The notes: generated by a model not told the origin, from the sequence alone. A stretch of 34,029 bases of DNA from Oehlia diaphana (GCA_003833135.1 QZLH01000662.1:10081-44109); one strand, 5' to 3'; numbered from the stretch's first letter, positions 1 through 10,317 are shown. A program made the numbers and translations.

Positions 1-99
1 CGGCATTTCGGCAAAGTTTCGGCAGGATTTTTAATATGATTTAATATAGTTTCGGCATTTTCCGTATAGGTTTCGGCAGTTATTAAGAAGGTTTCGGCA
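1..99. repeat. TTTCGGCA octamer array, cut by the window start
   Basis: Exact TTTCGGCA copies lie at 6-13, 17-24, 50-57, 71-78 and 92-99, and the window opens with CGGCA, the tail of a sixth. Spacing is irregular (11-33 bp), so this is a cluster of a short word and not a regular tandem array. The word is GC-richer than its AT-rich surroundings. A related motif on the opposite strand (GCCGAAATCC) recurs at 27541-27616. Function unknown. Confidence 0.6.
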
Positions 100-832
100 A
101 GCAACCTTACTTATAAGTGCAATCAACTGTAGCCATAATAATGAAGGGAATCACGTGATCAGAAGGATAAATAATTAACCGATAGATAAATAATTAACTG
201 AAGAGAAATAATTTAAAAGGAGGAATAATTCTTGACGTAATATTTATTACACAATATTTATTTTATAGTTATTTATAGTTAGTTTAGTTTATTTATAGTT
301 TAGTTATCAACACATGATTAGCACATGACGTAAATATAATTTGTAGAACATTGTAGAACTTTGTAGAATAATTTATGGACCCTATTTTCTTATATATAAC
401 TTTAGAAATAGTGAAAATGATAGAATTTATTTTCTTATATATAATTTTTATAAAAATATTTTCTTATATATACAACTTTTAGAAATAATGGAAATAATGG
501 AAAATAAAACATCAAAATGTATAAATATAGGTGGAATTCAAGGAGAATTCTGCAGTCAATAAGTCAGTTTTTGACTCTTAATAAGTCCAGATAAATTAAA
601 ATATAGGGAAATTCTCCAAGTTTGAAAATAACAGATAAGTAATAGAATATGGGAGAACTATTGCAATTTAATTGTAAAAATAAAATAATAGTAAAATCTA
701 AACCAAGTATAATAAAGTAAGAATGTAATAGAAAATAAATAATTAATAAAATACTTGTTTATCCACAGATGGAAGACATGAGTGACACCATATAAGTACT
801 ACGCATTTTATTTATTGTTACAATAGGAATGA
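100..832. other. AT-rich intergenic stretch
   Basis: No gene or RNA recognised. It holds a TCACGTGA palindrome (151-158), short TTTATAGTTA-type repeats at 250-300, and repeated TTTTCTTATATATA motifs at 385-475. Confidence 0.5.
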
Positions 833-967
833 ATGCATCAAGCAATGGTCACAGTCTCCAAAATAGAATGTACAGTCACACCGAAAAGTATTGCCCGATT
901 ACTTACAGATGGAGGTTATAATTATTTACCACTATGGTTATTCCAGCATCTAGTGATCAGAGTTTAA
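833..967 (+). other. small coding-like ORF, 44 codons, unrecognised
   Basis: The frame starting ATG CAT CAA runs 44 codons to TAA. An internal ATG at 845 gives a 40-residue version beginning MVTVSKIECTVTPK and containing TDGGYNYLPLWLF. Composition is more protein-like (varied residues, few Lys/Asn/Ile runs) than typical AT-rich noise here. The product is not recognised. A relic exon is the likeliest reading; chance is possible. Confidence 0.15.
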
Positions 968-1499
968 CAAATTAAGGTTTATTGGATTCACCTCACCATG
1001 AGTTCAATGTTAGTTGAATCATATCTTTAGGTTCAATAGATGCTGAGATATACCTTTAAACATACTTTATTTGAAAATTTTTTGAAACTCTGAATTTCAT
1101 AAAATTGGAAATAACTTACTATTCAATGATCTGATTTGATAATCAAAGGCTTATTGGATTAGTCTCATCAAGACGCATTGAATAATGGCCAGCCCATGTA
1201 TATAGCATTGATATATCACGAGATAATGGTTAAAACATCTAAAATATATTTTAATGTATATTTTGACATATATTAATCCTAGAGATATGAACTGATCACC
1301 ATTCAATTTATCTTGATAAGATGAATCCAATGAGCTCTTATTCACCAGATTCGGAGCACTGAATGCCAAGATAATCATAAGTGACAAGATAATTATAAGT
1401 TCCATCTTTAAGTAAAAATCAGATAAAATTAAATAAAATTGCAACTACTGATTTGCCAATAAATTTATTTGGTTTAAATAAAGTAGAGAACAATTAGAA
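968..1499. other. AT-rich intergenic stretch
   Basis: Nothing recognisable. A 97-codon minus-strand frame over 1151-1444 is rich in Ile/Leu/Tyr with no domain-like pattern and is treated as noise. Confidence 0.4.
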
Positions 1500-1580
1500 A
1501 TGAACCAATATATTATCCAGAAGTGTGACCTCCTTCCAAAAGCTGTAGGCGAACTTAAAGCTGGACTGAAGAAAAAATAG
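1500..1580 (+). other. micro-ORF, 26 aa, possible relic exon
   Basis: ATG at 1500 runs to TAG at 1578-1580. The peptide includes KCDLLPKAVGELKAGLKKK, which is compositionally protein-like against its background. No homologue recognised; it may be a remnant of a larger decayed gene. Confidence 0.12.
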
Positions 1581-1914
1581 AAATTTAAATAGTTCTGTTT
1601 TTGGAAAGGCTGCTATTCTGGGATTGTGAAATTTTGATGTAATATGAGAAGCAAACTAAATATAAATTTTTTATTAATGTATATACTGGTGAAAAAATAC
1701 AAATATATTTATTTTTGTCCTCATTTTCAAATTGGGCATTATTTTCCAACATGATTGTATATACGAAATCTTTACTTCTTTAAAGATGTCTAAATATGTA
1801 TTTTATATATGCTCTATTTTATTTATAAATGTATTGATTTTACAATTTGCAATTAATTACTAATTAATTTAATAATAAATTATGGGTTTTGTTTTTTATC
1901 GCCATGGCGATGCA
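1581..1914. other. AT-rich intergenic stretch
   Basis: No gene, RNA or repeat with boundaries is visible. Confidence 0.4.
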
Positions 1915-2256
1915 TCGCCAGTGTCACGTGATTTTATAATTCCGGCCGGAATTAAAAGATCGTCAAATAATTTCCTTTTTTGGAAGTTTTGTGTAACGAG
2001 AACTTGAATTTTGCTAAAAAATAAAATTGCCTTTTTTGGGTTGTGTAACGTTACCTTAAAGGCCCAAAAAGGATATTTTGGCCAGCGTTATAAAATTTGG
2101 CCGAAATTAATCATGTGATGTATAGTGTGTGACAAATAGGATTTTTTGCACTGAAAAAATTCAAGTCCCCAGAATAAATAATAAAAATGGAAAACTAGAG
2201 GGTGTGATGCTGGGCGACAAATTATTCATATATGTGAAGTCACGTGACACTTGCGA
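1915..2256. mobile_element. candidate foldback/MITE element with CACGTG-containing ends
   Basis: The left end (TCGCCAGTGTCACGTGATT, 1915-1933) matches the reverse complement of the right end (TCACGTGACACTTGCGA, 2240-2256): both read TCGC, then AGTGTCACGTGA. Inside is a perfect 18 bp palindrome (1937-1954, TAATTCCGGCCGGAATTA) and a hairpin between CCTTTTTTGGG (near 2031) and CCCAAAAAGG (near 2062). There is no coding capacity. I could not identify a target-site duplication, so the exact borders and superfamily are uncertain. Confidence 0.45.
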
Positions 2257-2491
2257 CACACGATTTTTCATAAATTATTATATTTAATATTCAGTTTATA
2301 CATGAATAATATTTTATTGCAATTTATTATATATGTAGGTACAATGCAATTAATATTTATTACAAATGATGTTATAATGTAATAAAGATTTATTCTATAC
2401 GTGCCTACAATGTGGTTATGACATCGTTAAGAAAACTCTACAATTTATTGAAGTCTTATTACATAATCTATCATGATGATAAATCGGCAGG
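2257..2491. other. AT-rich intergenic stretch
   Basis: No feature recognised between the two adjacent elements. Confidence 0.4.
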
Positions 2492-3745
2492 TAGTAAGTA
2501 AGTAACGGAAATTGGCTAAGTAAGTAATGTAAAATTACTGTTTTAGGTCAATTTATTTATTCCCCTTATATAAGGCACGGAACGTAAAGTCAATTATACT
2601 TACTTTACATTACTCCCTTTATATAAGGTACAGAATTTAAGGTAAATTTAAAAATCGGTTAAACTTAGAAATTTGCTGCAAAGATATTTTTAAAAATTTT
2701 TTTGCAAACACATTTATTCAAAATAATCGATTTATTTAATAAAATTTTATTTGCAAATATTAAATTTAAGTCACACATTTTCGATTTTAACGAAAAAAAT
2801 TACTGTATTTATTTTAATGTAGTGATACAAATAAAAAAAACAATAAACAATAAATAAAAAAGATAAATAAATTACAATGATCAAGGAGAAAAATGCTAAT
2901 AAAAAAATGAAATAACAATGGAGTAATGGAAAGTAATAGAAGAAGAAAGGGAGTAAAAAAGAGTAATGAGAAGTGATAGGAAACAAAAAGGAGAAATAGG
3001 ACATAATGGGAGATGAAAAAGAGTGATGGGAGACGAAAAGGAGTGATAGGAGACAAAAAGAAATAGGGGAGTGATAGGAGACGAAAAAGAGTGATGAGAG
3101 ATGAAAAAAAGTGATGAGGGACAAAAAGAAATGATGAGAGACGAAGGAAGTGATGAGAGACAAAAAGAAATGATGGGAAGTAAATAAACAGGAGAGAAAA
3201 AGAAATAATGAGAAATGAAAGATGTAATAGAAATAATGGGAGACGAATAATGAGAAGTAATATGAAGTGAAAAACAATGAGGGACAAAAAATAAAAAAAT
3301 GATCATGATAAGAAGTTGGGTAATAATAGGAAACCAAGTAAAAAATAAACCATAAAGTAAAAAAAAAATGTAGTTAGTAAATAAGATAAAAATGAAATAA
3401 AAAAAAATAAATAAAAAATAAAAATTCATACCTTTATTATTTATAGAACTGAAAGAACCAAAATAACTACCGTAAATAAAAAATGAAATAAAATTAGTGA
3501 AAAACGAAATATGAAACAGAAACAAAATAAAAAAAAATAAAAAAATGAGTAAGAAACGAAACTATACTGAAAATGAGATTTGATAAACAAATAAACATGA
3601 TGCGATCATGTGGCAAATATAAAGAGTAACGTAAAGTATTTACCAAAAAAATTTACGTTCCGTACCTACTATATAAGAGAAGTAACGTAATAGATAATGT
3701 AACTTTATGTTACTTACTTTGTCAATTTCCATTACTTACTTTCTA
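2492..3745. mobile_element. non-autonomous DNA transposon with long terminal inverted repeats
   Basis: The left end (TAGTAAGTAAGTAACGGAAA, from 2492) pairs with the reverse complement of the right end (TAGAAAGTAAGTAATGGAAA, ending 3745). Similarity continues inward over more than 100 bp, including TATATAAGG-TACGGAACGTAAA motifs on both sides (2567-2650 against 3640-3690). The subterminal block is itself duplicated on the left (TTATATAAGGCACGGAA near 2570, TTATATAAGGTACAGAA near 2620). The terminal TA could be a TA target duplication or part of the TIR. There is no transposase. The interior is a purine-rich minisatellite. Its long minus-strand frames are low-complexity Ser/Phe/His/Tyr artefacts of that repeat. 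Confidence 0.75.
2930..3300. repeat. degenerate ~20 bp purine-rich minisatellite
   Basis: The plus strand is almost pure A/G with T, built on imperfect units like GAGTGATGGGAGACGAAAAG, clearest at 3011-3180. Unit length drifts (about 18-30 bp). It lies in the core of the TIR element at 2492-3745. Long homopurine tracts of this kind can adopt unusual DNA structures; no such structure is shown here. Confidence 0.7.
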
Positions 3746-3905
3746 TATATTCATGATAAATGATTTATTAATTAATTAGTTTTGATGATGCTACAAAATA
3801 TTATATAAGCTACTATAAACAATATTGTGATTTATTGACGATTTGTAAATATAGTCTTAATATCCAGTAACTAAATCTATGACAAAGCTGTGACTAACTC
3901 AAGAC
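3746..3905. other. AT-rich spacer with repeated GACTAA motifs
   Basis: It contains several TGACTAA/GACTAACA-like words (3890-3919) just before the nested MITE block. No gene recognised. Confidence 0.35.
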
Positions 3906-3931
3906 TAACATATGACTAAGGGGACTGCCAG

Positions 3932-4160
3932 AGTACCCTAGCCATGGCAAAAAAAAAGTGGCAGATACATGACTTTTCGCCCACATTATAGCGTTATGCA
4001 CTAACATGTGAAAATAAACAGTGACGAATAATGGATGATGAATAAGTTTTTACCTACTTGAAAAAAACTGTAATATAAACGTGGTGGGGTGTGACGCTTA
4101 TGATGAATAAAATTCAGTCACGTGTATGCCACTTTTTTTTTTGCCATGGCTAGGGTTGTA
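3932..4160. mobile_element. MITE A, 229 bp, inserted in the left end of MITE B, 10 bp TSD
   Basis: Ends pair as CCCTAGCCATGGCAAAAAAA (3936 onward) with its reverse complement at 4136-4155, continuing AAGTGGCA-ATACATGACT against AAGTGGCATACACGTGACT. It is bounded by an exact 10 bp direct repeat GGACTGCCAG at 3922-3931 and 4161-4170. Removing the element and one repeat restores the terminal sequence of MITE B. A 9-11 bp target duplication is typical of Mutator-like elements, so a non-autonomous MULE is the best guess. Confidence 0.85.
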
Positions 4161-4206
4161 GGACTGCCAGAAATGACGTCATTTCCTAAGGGGAGGGGGT
4201 TAAGAC

Positions 4207-4320
4207 GCAAAAATTACCTTTTTGACCCTCCTCGTGTTATTTTTTTGACCCGCATATACTGTATTACATATAGGAGGGTCAAAAAAGGATGTCGTACAGA
4301 GTCAAAAAGATAATTTTTGC
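4207..4320. mobile_element. MITE C, 114 bp, inserted in MITE B, 9 bp TSD
   Basis: The TIR is GCAAAAATTACCTTTTTGAC (4207-4226), against the reverse complement of GTCAAAAAGATAATTTTTGC (4301-4320), with one mismatch. Exact 9 bp direct repeats GGTTAAGAC flank it at 4198-4206 and 4321-4329. An inner inverted pair (GACCCTCC / GGAGGGTC) extends the fold. The 9 bp duplication again points to a Mutator-type mechanism. No coding capacity. Confidence 0.85.
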
Positions 4321-4404
4321 GGTTAAGACCATAATGATGTTACACGTCTTCCATTTTTAGACACTTGTAGTTAAAATTTAAATTACGTCATTTCTGGTCA
4401 TCCC

Positions 4405-5696
4405 TAACATGTGATTAACTCTTTTTCTGATTGGCCATGGCTTGGTCACGACTTCATCTTGGTTTGACATGTTTCAAATATCAATAAAATACATATCATA
4501 GTTATTTTATAAATTAAAAATAAATAAAATGCCATTATTAATTATAAAGGAAAATACATTGTTTGTTCGGCCGGATAATTTAATGGATCATCCAATAACC
4601 ATCAAATTAACCAGAAAGTAAATAATTAGATTATTTGGTGGATCATCAAATTAACTGTATTTAATAAAAAGCATAAATTTTAATTACATATACATTATAA
4701 TTAAAAGAATGAACATATTTATTATATTTACGTGCCGCTATTAGACTATTATATAATTTTAAATCATCCAATAATAATATTATCGGTTTGACGGGACCGT
4801 TCATGCAATTTTTATAATAAACTCCCGTTATTATCCAATAATTTTATTATTATGCTAATACATAGTAATATGAGATAACCGACCTAAATAACAATTATGC
4901 ATGAACTTATGAGGATAACTGATAATATATGTGAGAGGTCCAGTTGCTTGTGTTAAACATATCCATATCCGATAACAATTACTTATTGTACCGAACTTAA
5001 TAAACCAATTTTTAAAATTATCAAAAAAAATTATCATAATGAAAAACGTATATTTATGTTAAGGTGCTTGTAAAATTACTAATAAATAAAATTTAAAATT
5101 TGTGGAAATTCATCAGGTGATTTGCTGTGCACTTAATACAGGCCAAACTAATTTAATGCTGGTCAGAGTTAGGATGATATCAGTTTATTGTGAATAAATA
5201 AATATGACTAGTTTATAAGCATGATTTCGTTCATGACAATACCTATTAATTATCAAAAAAGAAAAGGAAAGGCATAACAGATAAGTTATAACTCTTTAAT
5301 CTATTATTTATGAATAAAAAATATACTAACCAAATGTACCGCCAGCTGATCCAAAAATATTAGAATCTGTACTATTTAAATTAAGTATATATATACATTA
5401 TTAAAATTAGTATTAAGCATTATGTATTTTATGTACAGAGACGGACTATTCATAGCAAAAGAGAATATCAATAGGGATGATAAAGGTTTTCGAAAACGTT
5501 GGGACCAAAACACAGAATTGCATATCAATATCTTGGCAAAAATGACTAATATTGGTGTATCGCGAAATTGATAATAAAATCATTACATGAGATAAAATTA
5601 ATTATAAGTGGATTTGAGTTAAGGAAAAAAAATTCATGAGCCAAAATCGGTTTATCCCGAAACGTTATATCGAGTAAAGAGTTGTGATATAATTAC
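4405..5696. other. AT-rich intergenic stretch with a small foldback
   Basis: The only structure seen is an imperfect inverted repeat at about 4575-4653 (TAATTTAATGGATCATCC against the complement of GGTGGATCATCAAATTA). It may be another eroded MITE. No gene or RNA recognised. Confidence 0.4.
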
Positions 5697-5978
5697 GGGC
5701 CATCGTAGTACCCCGGCAAATTTCGGGGGTTTGAGTCTGTACCCGGAGGTAAATATTTACATGGGCGGATATTATACATGAATTTATATTTTAGTATTAT
5801 AAGTGCTAATGATATAACCTTAAATATGGATTTAGTATTTGAATTTAAAAAATTTATTAACATATCATTAATTAAAAATTTAAAATCGAGAATTTCTATG
5901 TATAAGTATCCGGGTATTTTAAAATTCAGGAAAATTTTTTTGATGGTACTAGGCTGTACTATGGGTGTACTATGGCCC
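5697..5978. mobile_element. candidate short TIR element
   Basis: Left end GGGCCATCGTAGTACCCC (5697-5714) resembles the reverse complement of the right end GGGTGTACTATGGCCC (5963-5978): GGGCCAT, AGTAC and CCC are shared with small gaps. These GC-richer ends bracket AT-rich DNA containing a meaningless 67-codon frame. No target duplication was identified. Confidence 0.35.
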
Positions 5979-7227
5979 TAACCTAGTATTAATATTTTGC
6001 TTTATAAATTAACTAATCAAATAAGTGAATTAGTTTTTCTAAAATTAACCATTGAGAGTAATATCTTATCTCTATTGTAATACGTCAAAATTATACCGAT
6101 ATTTATACATTCTCTCATATAGTGGAAAATAAAATTTTATAGTTTTAATATAGATCGGGAATATTGGTACATCGAGGTCTGACTATACGTGCTTTAATTC
6201 GAAAACAGCATTATAACCAAGCAAAGAAATTAATTTTGTTTAATTTCGTTTTAAAATTAATTTGCTAATAGCGAACCAATTTTTTTCGAAAATCTTTACA
6301 AATGAACTGCTGTTCGTTGACGCTATGCCGTGATCATACGAAAATGATAATAATTTGGCCATGAAAATTTGACTTTATCTAATATGTAATGTCAGTTGAT
6401 TTTTTATGTTTAACGAGTTTAATTCATATTTTTAAGCCGTATTTACATGTACGATCACCATCTCAAGTTGCACTAGCACATTGTTAGACTTTAGAGAATA
6501 TCAAATGAAATTAAAAAATTTCGTTTTAATTAACCACACCAACATTCTTGATTTACTTGCGGAAAAATGCTTTTTTATCATTATATATTTGTTTCCTTTA
6601 ATTTCTAAAAACTATACAAAGATTACTCTCAAAGCATTTTTTCGATAATATCTAGTTTCTGCACAGGTATGATACTCTGAACATGTGTTTCTTATTTCTT
6701 TTTCCTTTGGTATTTCTGCTGTAGCGCTTCCTATTCTTTACATAACGACCAGATAAAGAAAATCTTCAAAGGAGAATTCCTTAAGGAATTAAGATTTTGA
6801 TTCGATTTTTTGAGGATTATAATGTTAAGGTGAAATTAAACTTTTGAATCTTCCTCTGCTAATTTCTTAAATAAATGTCGTGAAATTTTTATTTTACATG
6901 CTTTCCTTTCTCTTTTCGTTTAATATGCCGCTTATATTCCGAATAGTTTTGGTTCCAATTGCATAATTATACAAAAATCGAACCAACAAACTATTTAATA
7001 TGGGAATATTATAATGCCCTTCTCTCGCCCAGCAGAGATATCAAAGGCGATATTGCATCCTGCTTGATCAATGTGTCCTTGTATATTCAACTATTTTTCA
7101 ATTTGTAATAAATTATTAATCTTGTAATTTTTTAGTTTGAACTAAAATACAGACAAATTATTTTAGTAATTAATAACAATAAAAATTTATTATTGTATAA
7201 TATGTAGCATTAAAATTATAAATTGCA
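5979..7227. other. AT-rich intergenic stretch downstream of the tandem-kinase gene
   Basis: No Sel1 repeats, further kinase exons or other coding pattern could be found on the minus strand here, which supports ending the kinase gene at 7228. No mobile-element ends recognised. Confidence 0.4.
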
Positions 7228-9767
7228 CTAATTGGTGAACTTACTGAATAAATCAGTTTGCAAATCTGAAAAATCAGAGGTTTGTTTGTTTGTAGATTCT
7301 ATATTGTTTTTTTTGTTAATAACTATAAATTTAAACAGTAAATATTATCAACTAATAAAATACATACATACCTTCAAGTGGTTTATTTTTACTAACATTA
7401 ACTCCAAAACCCATTTTTGAAAATTCACAAAGTATTTTAATGATAGTCGGCCTTTCTTTAGGTTCCTTGTTCCAACAATTTTTATAAAGCTCCTCATACT
7501 CTCTAGGAGTACCAGGAATTGTAACTTCACGTACTCCACTGTTAATTGCAATAGCAAGTGCATACCTTTCATTATTGCTAACATTATCTTTGAACGGAGA
7601 ATGTCCACTAGAAATTTCCCACATTAATACACCAAAACTATAAATGTCTGAAGATTCGGTGTATGGAAATTTTGGGTCTAGGATACGTTTAGGTTCCAGA
7701 TAAGCTATACAACCAAAATTACCCATATAAACTGATGAATGTTGATTATTTTGATTAGTTTGAACTTTTGAAATACCAAAATCCGTAATTTTAGCGTTAT
7801 TTTCATGTATAACTATATTTTTAGAATGCTAAAATAAAAACGAATTATTAATTTATTATCAAAAATCTTTTAAATTAGCTAATAAGTGTAAATGTTACTT
7901 ACAAGATCTCTATGCAAAACATTTTCATTGTGTAAGTAATTTAATCCATCTGCGATTTGATACGCTAATTTTTTCTTATTGTTCCAAGTCAAGCTCTTAA
8001 AATTATTTTTGAGATAATTTTTAAGATTGCCACCATCAGCATATTGCATAACAAGTAGATACTCCTTTGTTGTATCATCTAAAAAAAATGAAATGTTATT
8101 TAATATCAAAGGAATGTAAATTTTAAATTATTCATTTTAATTTACCTTGGCTGATACCTAAGCAACGAATAATTCTATCACTATAATCAAGGCGCAAATG
8201 AATTTTTAATTCATGAATAAATGCATTTAATATATCATGTTTAACAGCTATTGTATTGGTTAATCTTTTATAAACAACATAATTGTTTGATTTGGACCAA
8301 GTTGCTTTCATTATATGTCCAAAACCTCCCTTATCAAGTGATTCCGGATTTTTTAATTCCTTATAGGATATGGAATTAACTATCCTGTTTACTAAAGCTT
8401 CTTTGATCCATTTAGTTGCATTATTTCGATCGTCGTCTTTCTTATTGGATGATTTTAATGATTTTAATATCATATCATCACTGGATGATTTCAATTTTTT
8501 AAGAATTGCAGCAACCTCCTGCATGTCTGGCCGTTTTTCAGGCTCATAATTCCAACATTCTAAACAATTTGAATAAGTATTAAATTAATATTACATAGAT
8601 TTAAATATAATTAAATATTATAACCTGTATATAAACCAGAATATTCATCTGGAGTTCCATCAATGGGGGCTTCCCTTTGTCCGTATATTATAGCCAACCC
8701 TAATTTTGCATTATAACCTTCAGTACAGAATGGCCGGCAGCCACTTGAAATTTGCCATAAGAGCATGCCGACACTATAAACATCAGACTTTTTATTTAAT
8801 TCATAATCTTCAGTATGAAAAACTTTTGGATCCATATATGGTATAGCACCAAATATATGCAGCGTATTACTTGATTTTTTATTTGTTTTTTTTGATAAAC
8901 CAAAATCCGCAAGTTTAATACTTTTCTGGTGTACAAGTATATTATTTGCATGCTACCATATAATAAATAAACAAAAAATTAATATAACAAATAAGTATTA
9001 ACGAATTTGCATATCTATTTGAAAATTTAAAAATATTACCAGATCACGATGAATAATATCATAATCATGTAAATATGACACAGCATTTGCCAATTGTAGA
9101 GCTAAGTTATGTTTATCGTTCCAATTAAGTTTGTTAAAATGCTCATTTAAATATGTATCTAATGTACCACTGTCGGCATATTCCAATACTAAAACATATT
9201 TATTCATATGAATTATTCCTGACAAAAAAAAAAAAGAAAGAAAGAAATTTCGTAAAATAAGTGAAACTCGCCGCAATTAAATGCTAATTTAATTATGATT
9301 ACTTTGACAATACCGGTTTCTATCTTTGTAACTCCGTAAAATTGTAATATATTTTCATGGGAAATTTTTCGATGTAGCTCCAACTGAATTTGATATAAAA
9401 AGTATTTAATTATAAATAATTTTTATTTAGTTAAGGCTATATTTATCTGAGCTTCATTATATACCTCACGGATAATTTTGAAGAGAGCTTCTTCTTCATT
9501 ATTATAAGATTTTAAAGCGTAAAATTCATTAGTATTTTTCAAATTAGCACGGACGACACTTCCAAATGTACCCCTTCCTATTGATCGAACATTTCCAAAA
9601 TCTGAATATTCAAAATATTTAATGTTCTCATTATTAATTGATGTTTCTAACCAATTGTTGTAATCATTTATTTCATTTTCGTTCGAATCTTTTGTTTTTA
9701 TGACATTTGGAGAATTTTTTTCAATAACCTTTTTAAATTTTAATTTTAACGATTTTAAAAAAGACAT
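7228..9767 (-). CDS. tandem (dual) TKL protein kinase, 8 exons, 673 aa
   Basis: Exons, in transcription order: 9767-9465, 9383-9314, 9218-9040, 8952-8625, 8559-8146, 8078-7903, 7828-7372, 7322-7228. They total 2022 nt with consistent phases and GT-AG introns of 49-95 nt. Kinase 1 has GRGTFG (64-69), Lys86, HRDLHANN (181-188) and DFG (200-202). Kinase 2 has KGGFG (370-374) with Asp369 at the first loop glycine, Lys391, HRDLHSKN (487-494) and DFG (506-508). Both show SDVYS/SDIYS and CWN-EP-RP motifs. Both lack a canonical APE (MDPK, LEPK). A predicted cytosolic Ser/Thr or Tyr kinase; substrate unknown. Introns at matching sites in both domains imply domain duplication. The tail after kinase 2 is about 30 residues with no Sel1 repeats. 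No membrane segment or signal peptide is seen. Confidence 0.85.
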
Positions 9768-10317
9768 TCTAAATATGAAAGTGAATTTTGTCAGTTGTTT
9801 GTGTAATAAGTCATCAAGAATACATAAAAAGATATACAGTGTTTACAGTCTACATTTGTGACATGTATACAGAAATTCATATTACAAAATTTTTTATTTT
9901 ATCACGCGATTATTACATAATTATTTCACGTGATAGCTGAAAGACAAAGCCGATCTACCATATCTGTACGCGTACGCCCAATGCAAGAACACAAGGGTCA
10001 AATGATCAGCAATAATATTAATTTGTTGAACAATACTAAAATAGAGTTTATTTCAAATGTCGTACTGCATTCTATTTATTAAATTCGAATTCTAAAATTT
10101 CTACAAAAGAATTCCATAATTCGGTGGAAGAATTCCATAATTTTATTCCATAATTAAATGAATTTATTTTTGGATAGTACATTCATTGTGGTTAGTTCAA
10201 AGATTTTCCCTTCGGAGATTATTATTAATCAAATATAGAAATATCTGCAACAAACTAGAAACACGTTTTAAAATTGAAAAAATAAAATGTCAAAAGTTAT
10301 ATATTCTTATTAACAAA
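9768..10317. promoter_or_regulatory. shared divergent promoter region of the kinase pair
   Basis: The 550 bp lie between the two start codons. It holds the palindrome TCACGTGA (9926-9933), a near-palindrome ATCACGCGAT (9901-9910), and three copies of ATTCCATAATT (10111-10121, 10132-10142, 10145-10155). An upstream in-frame ATG at 10186 would add 44 basic residues to the plus-strand protein. I prefer 10318 because the peptide then lines up with its divergent paralogue and has similar N-terminal length. That the region is bidirectional is inferred from gene orientation. Confidence 0.5.

Larger units (their letters stand above)
3919..4404. mobile_element. outer MITE (B), host of two nested insertions
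   Basis: Without the inserts, the left end reads AGGGGACTGCCAGAAATGACGTCATTT. Positions 3919-3931 join to 4171 onward because MITE A splits this end. The right end is the reverse complement AGGGATGACCAGAAATGACGTAATTT (4379-4404). The inner 13 bp of the TIR (CCAGAAATGACGT) is exact. Flanks TAACATATGACTA (3906-3918) and TAACATGTGATTA (4405-4417) are similar with two mismatches and may be an aged target duplication. There is no coding capacity. Frames crossing the block, such as one at 4122-4313, are spurious. Confidence 0.7.

Noticed and set aside
2930..3300. CRISPR array
   Set aside because: Units are degenerate and contiguous without unique spacers, and the context is a eukaryotic transposon.
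2771..3525. Three long minus-strand frames (157-209 codons)
   Set aside because: They are low-complexity Ser/Phe/His/Leu reading of the purine-rich minisatellite and its AT flanks, overlapping one another in three frames, with no domain or start context.
4122..4313. 63-codon plus-strand frame
   Set aside because: It runs across the junctions of three nested MITEs, so it is assembled from transposon ends.
7348..7608. 86-codon minus-strand frame in the last large kinase exon
   Set aside because: Shadow of the true kinase frame, which contains conserved kinase motifs over the same bases.
10186..10317. N-terminal extension of the kinase-Sel1 protein from ATG 10186
   Set aside because: It adds 44 basic residues with no counterpart in the divergent paralogue. 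Start at 10318 gives a matching N-terminus. RNA data could reverse this.
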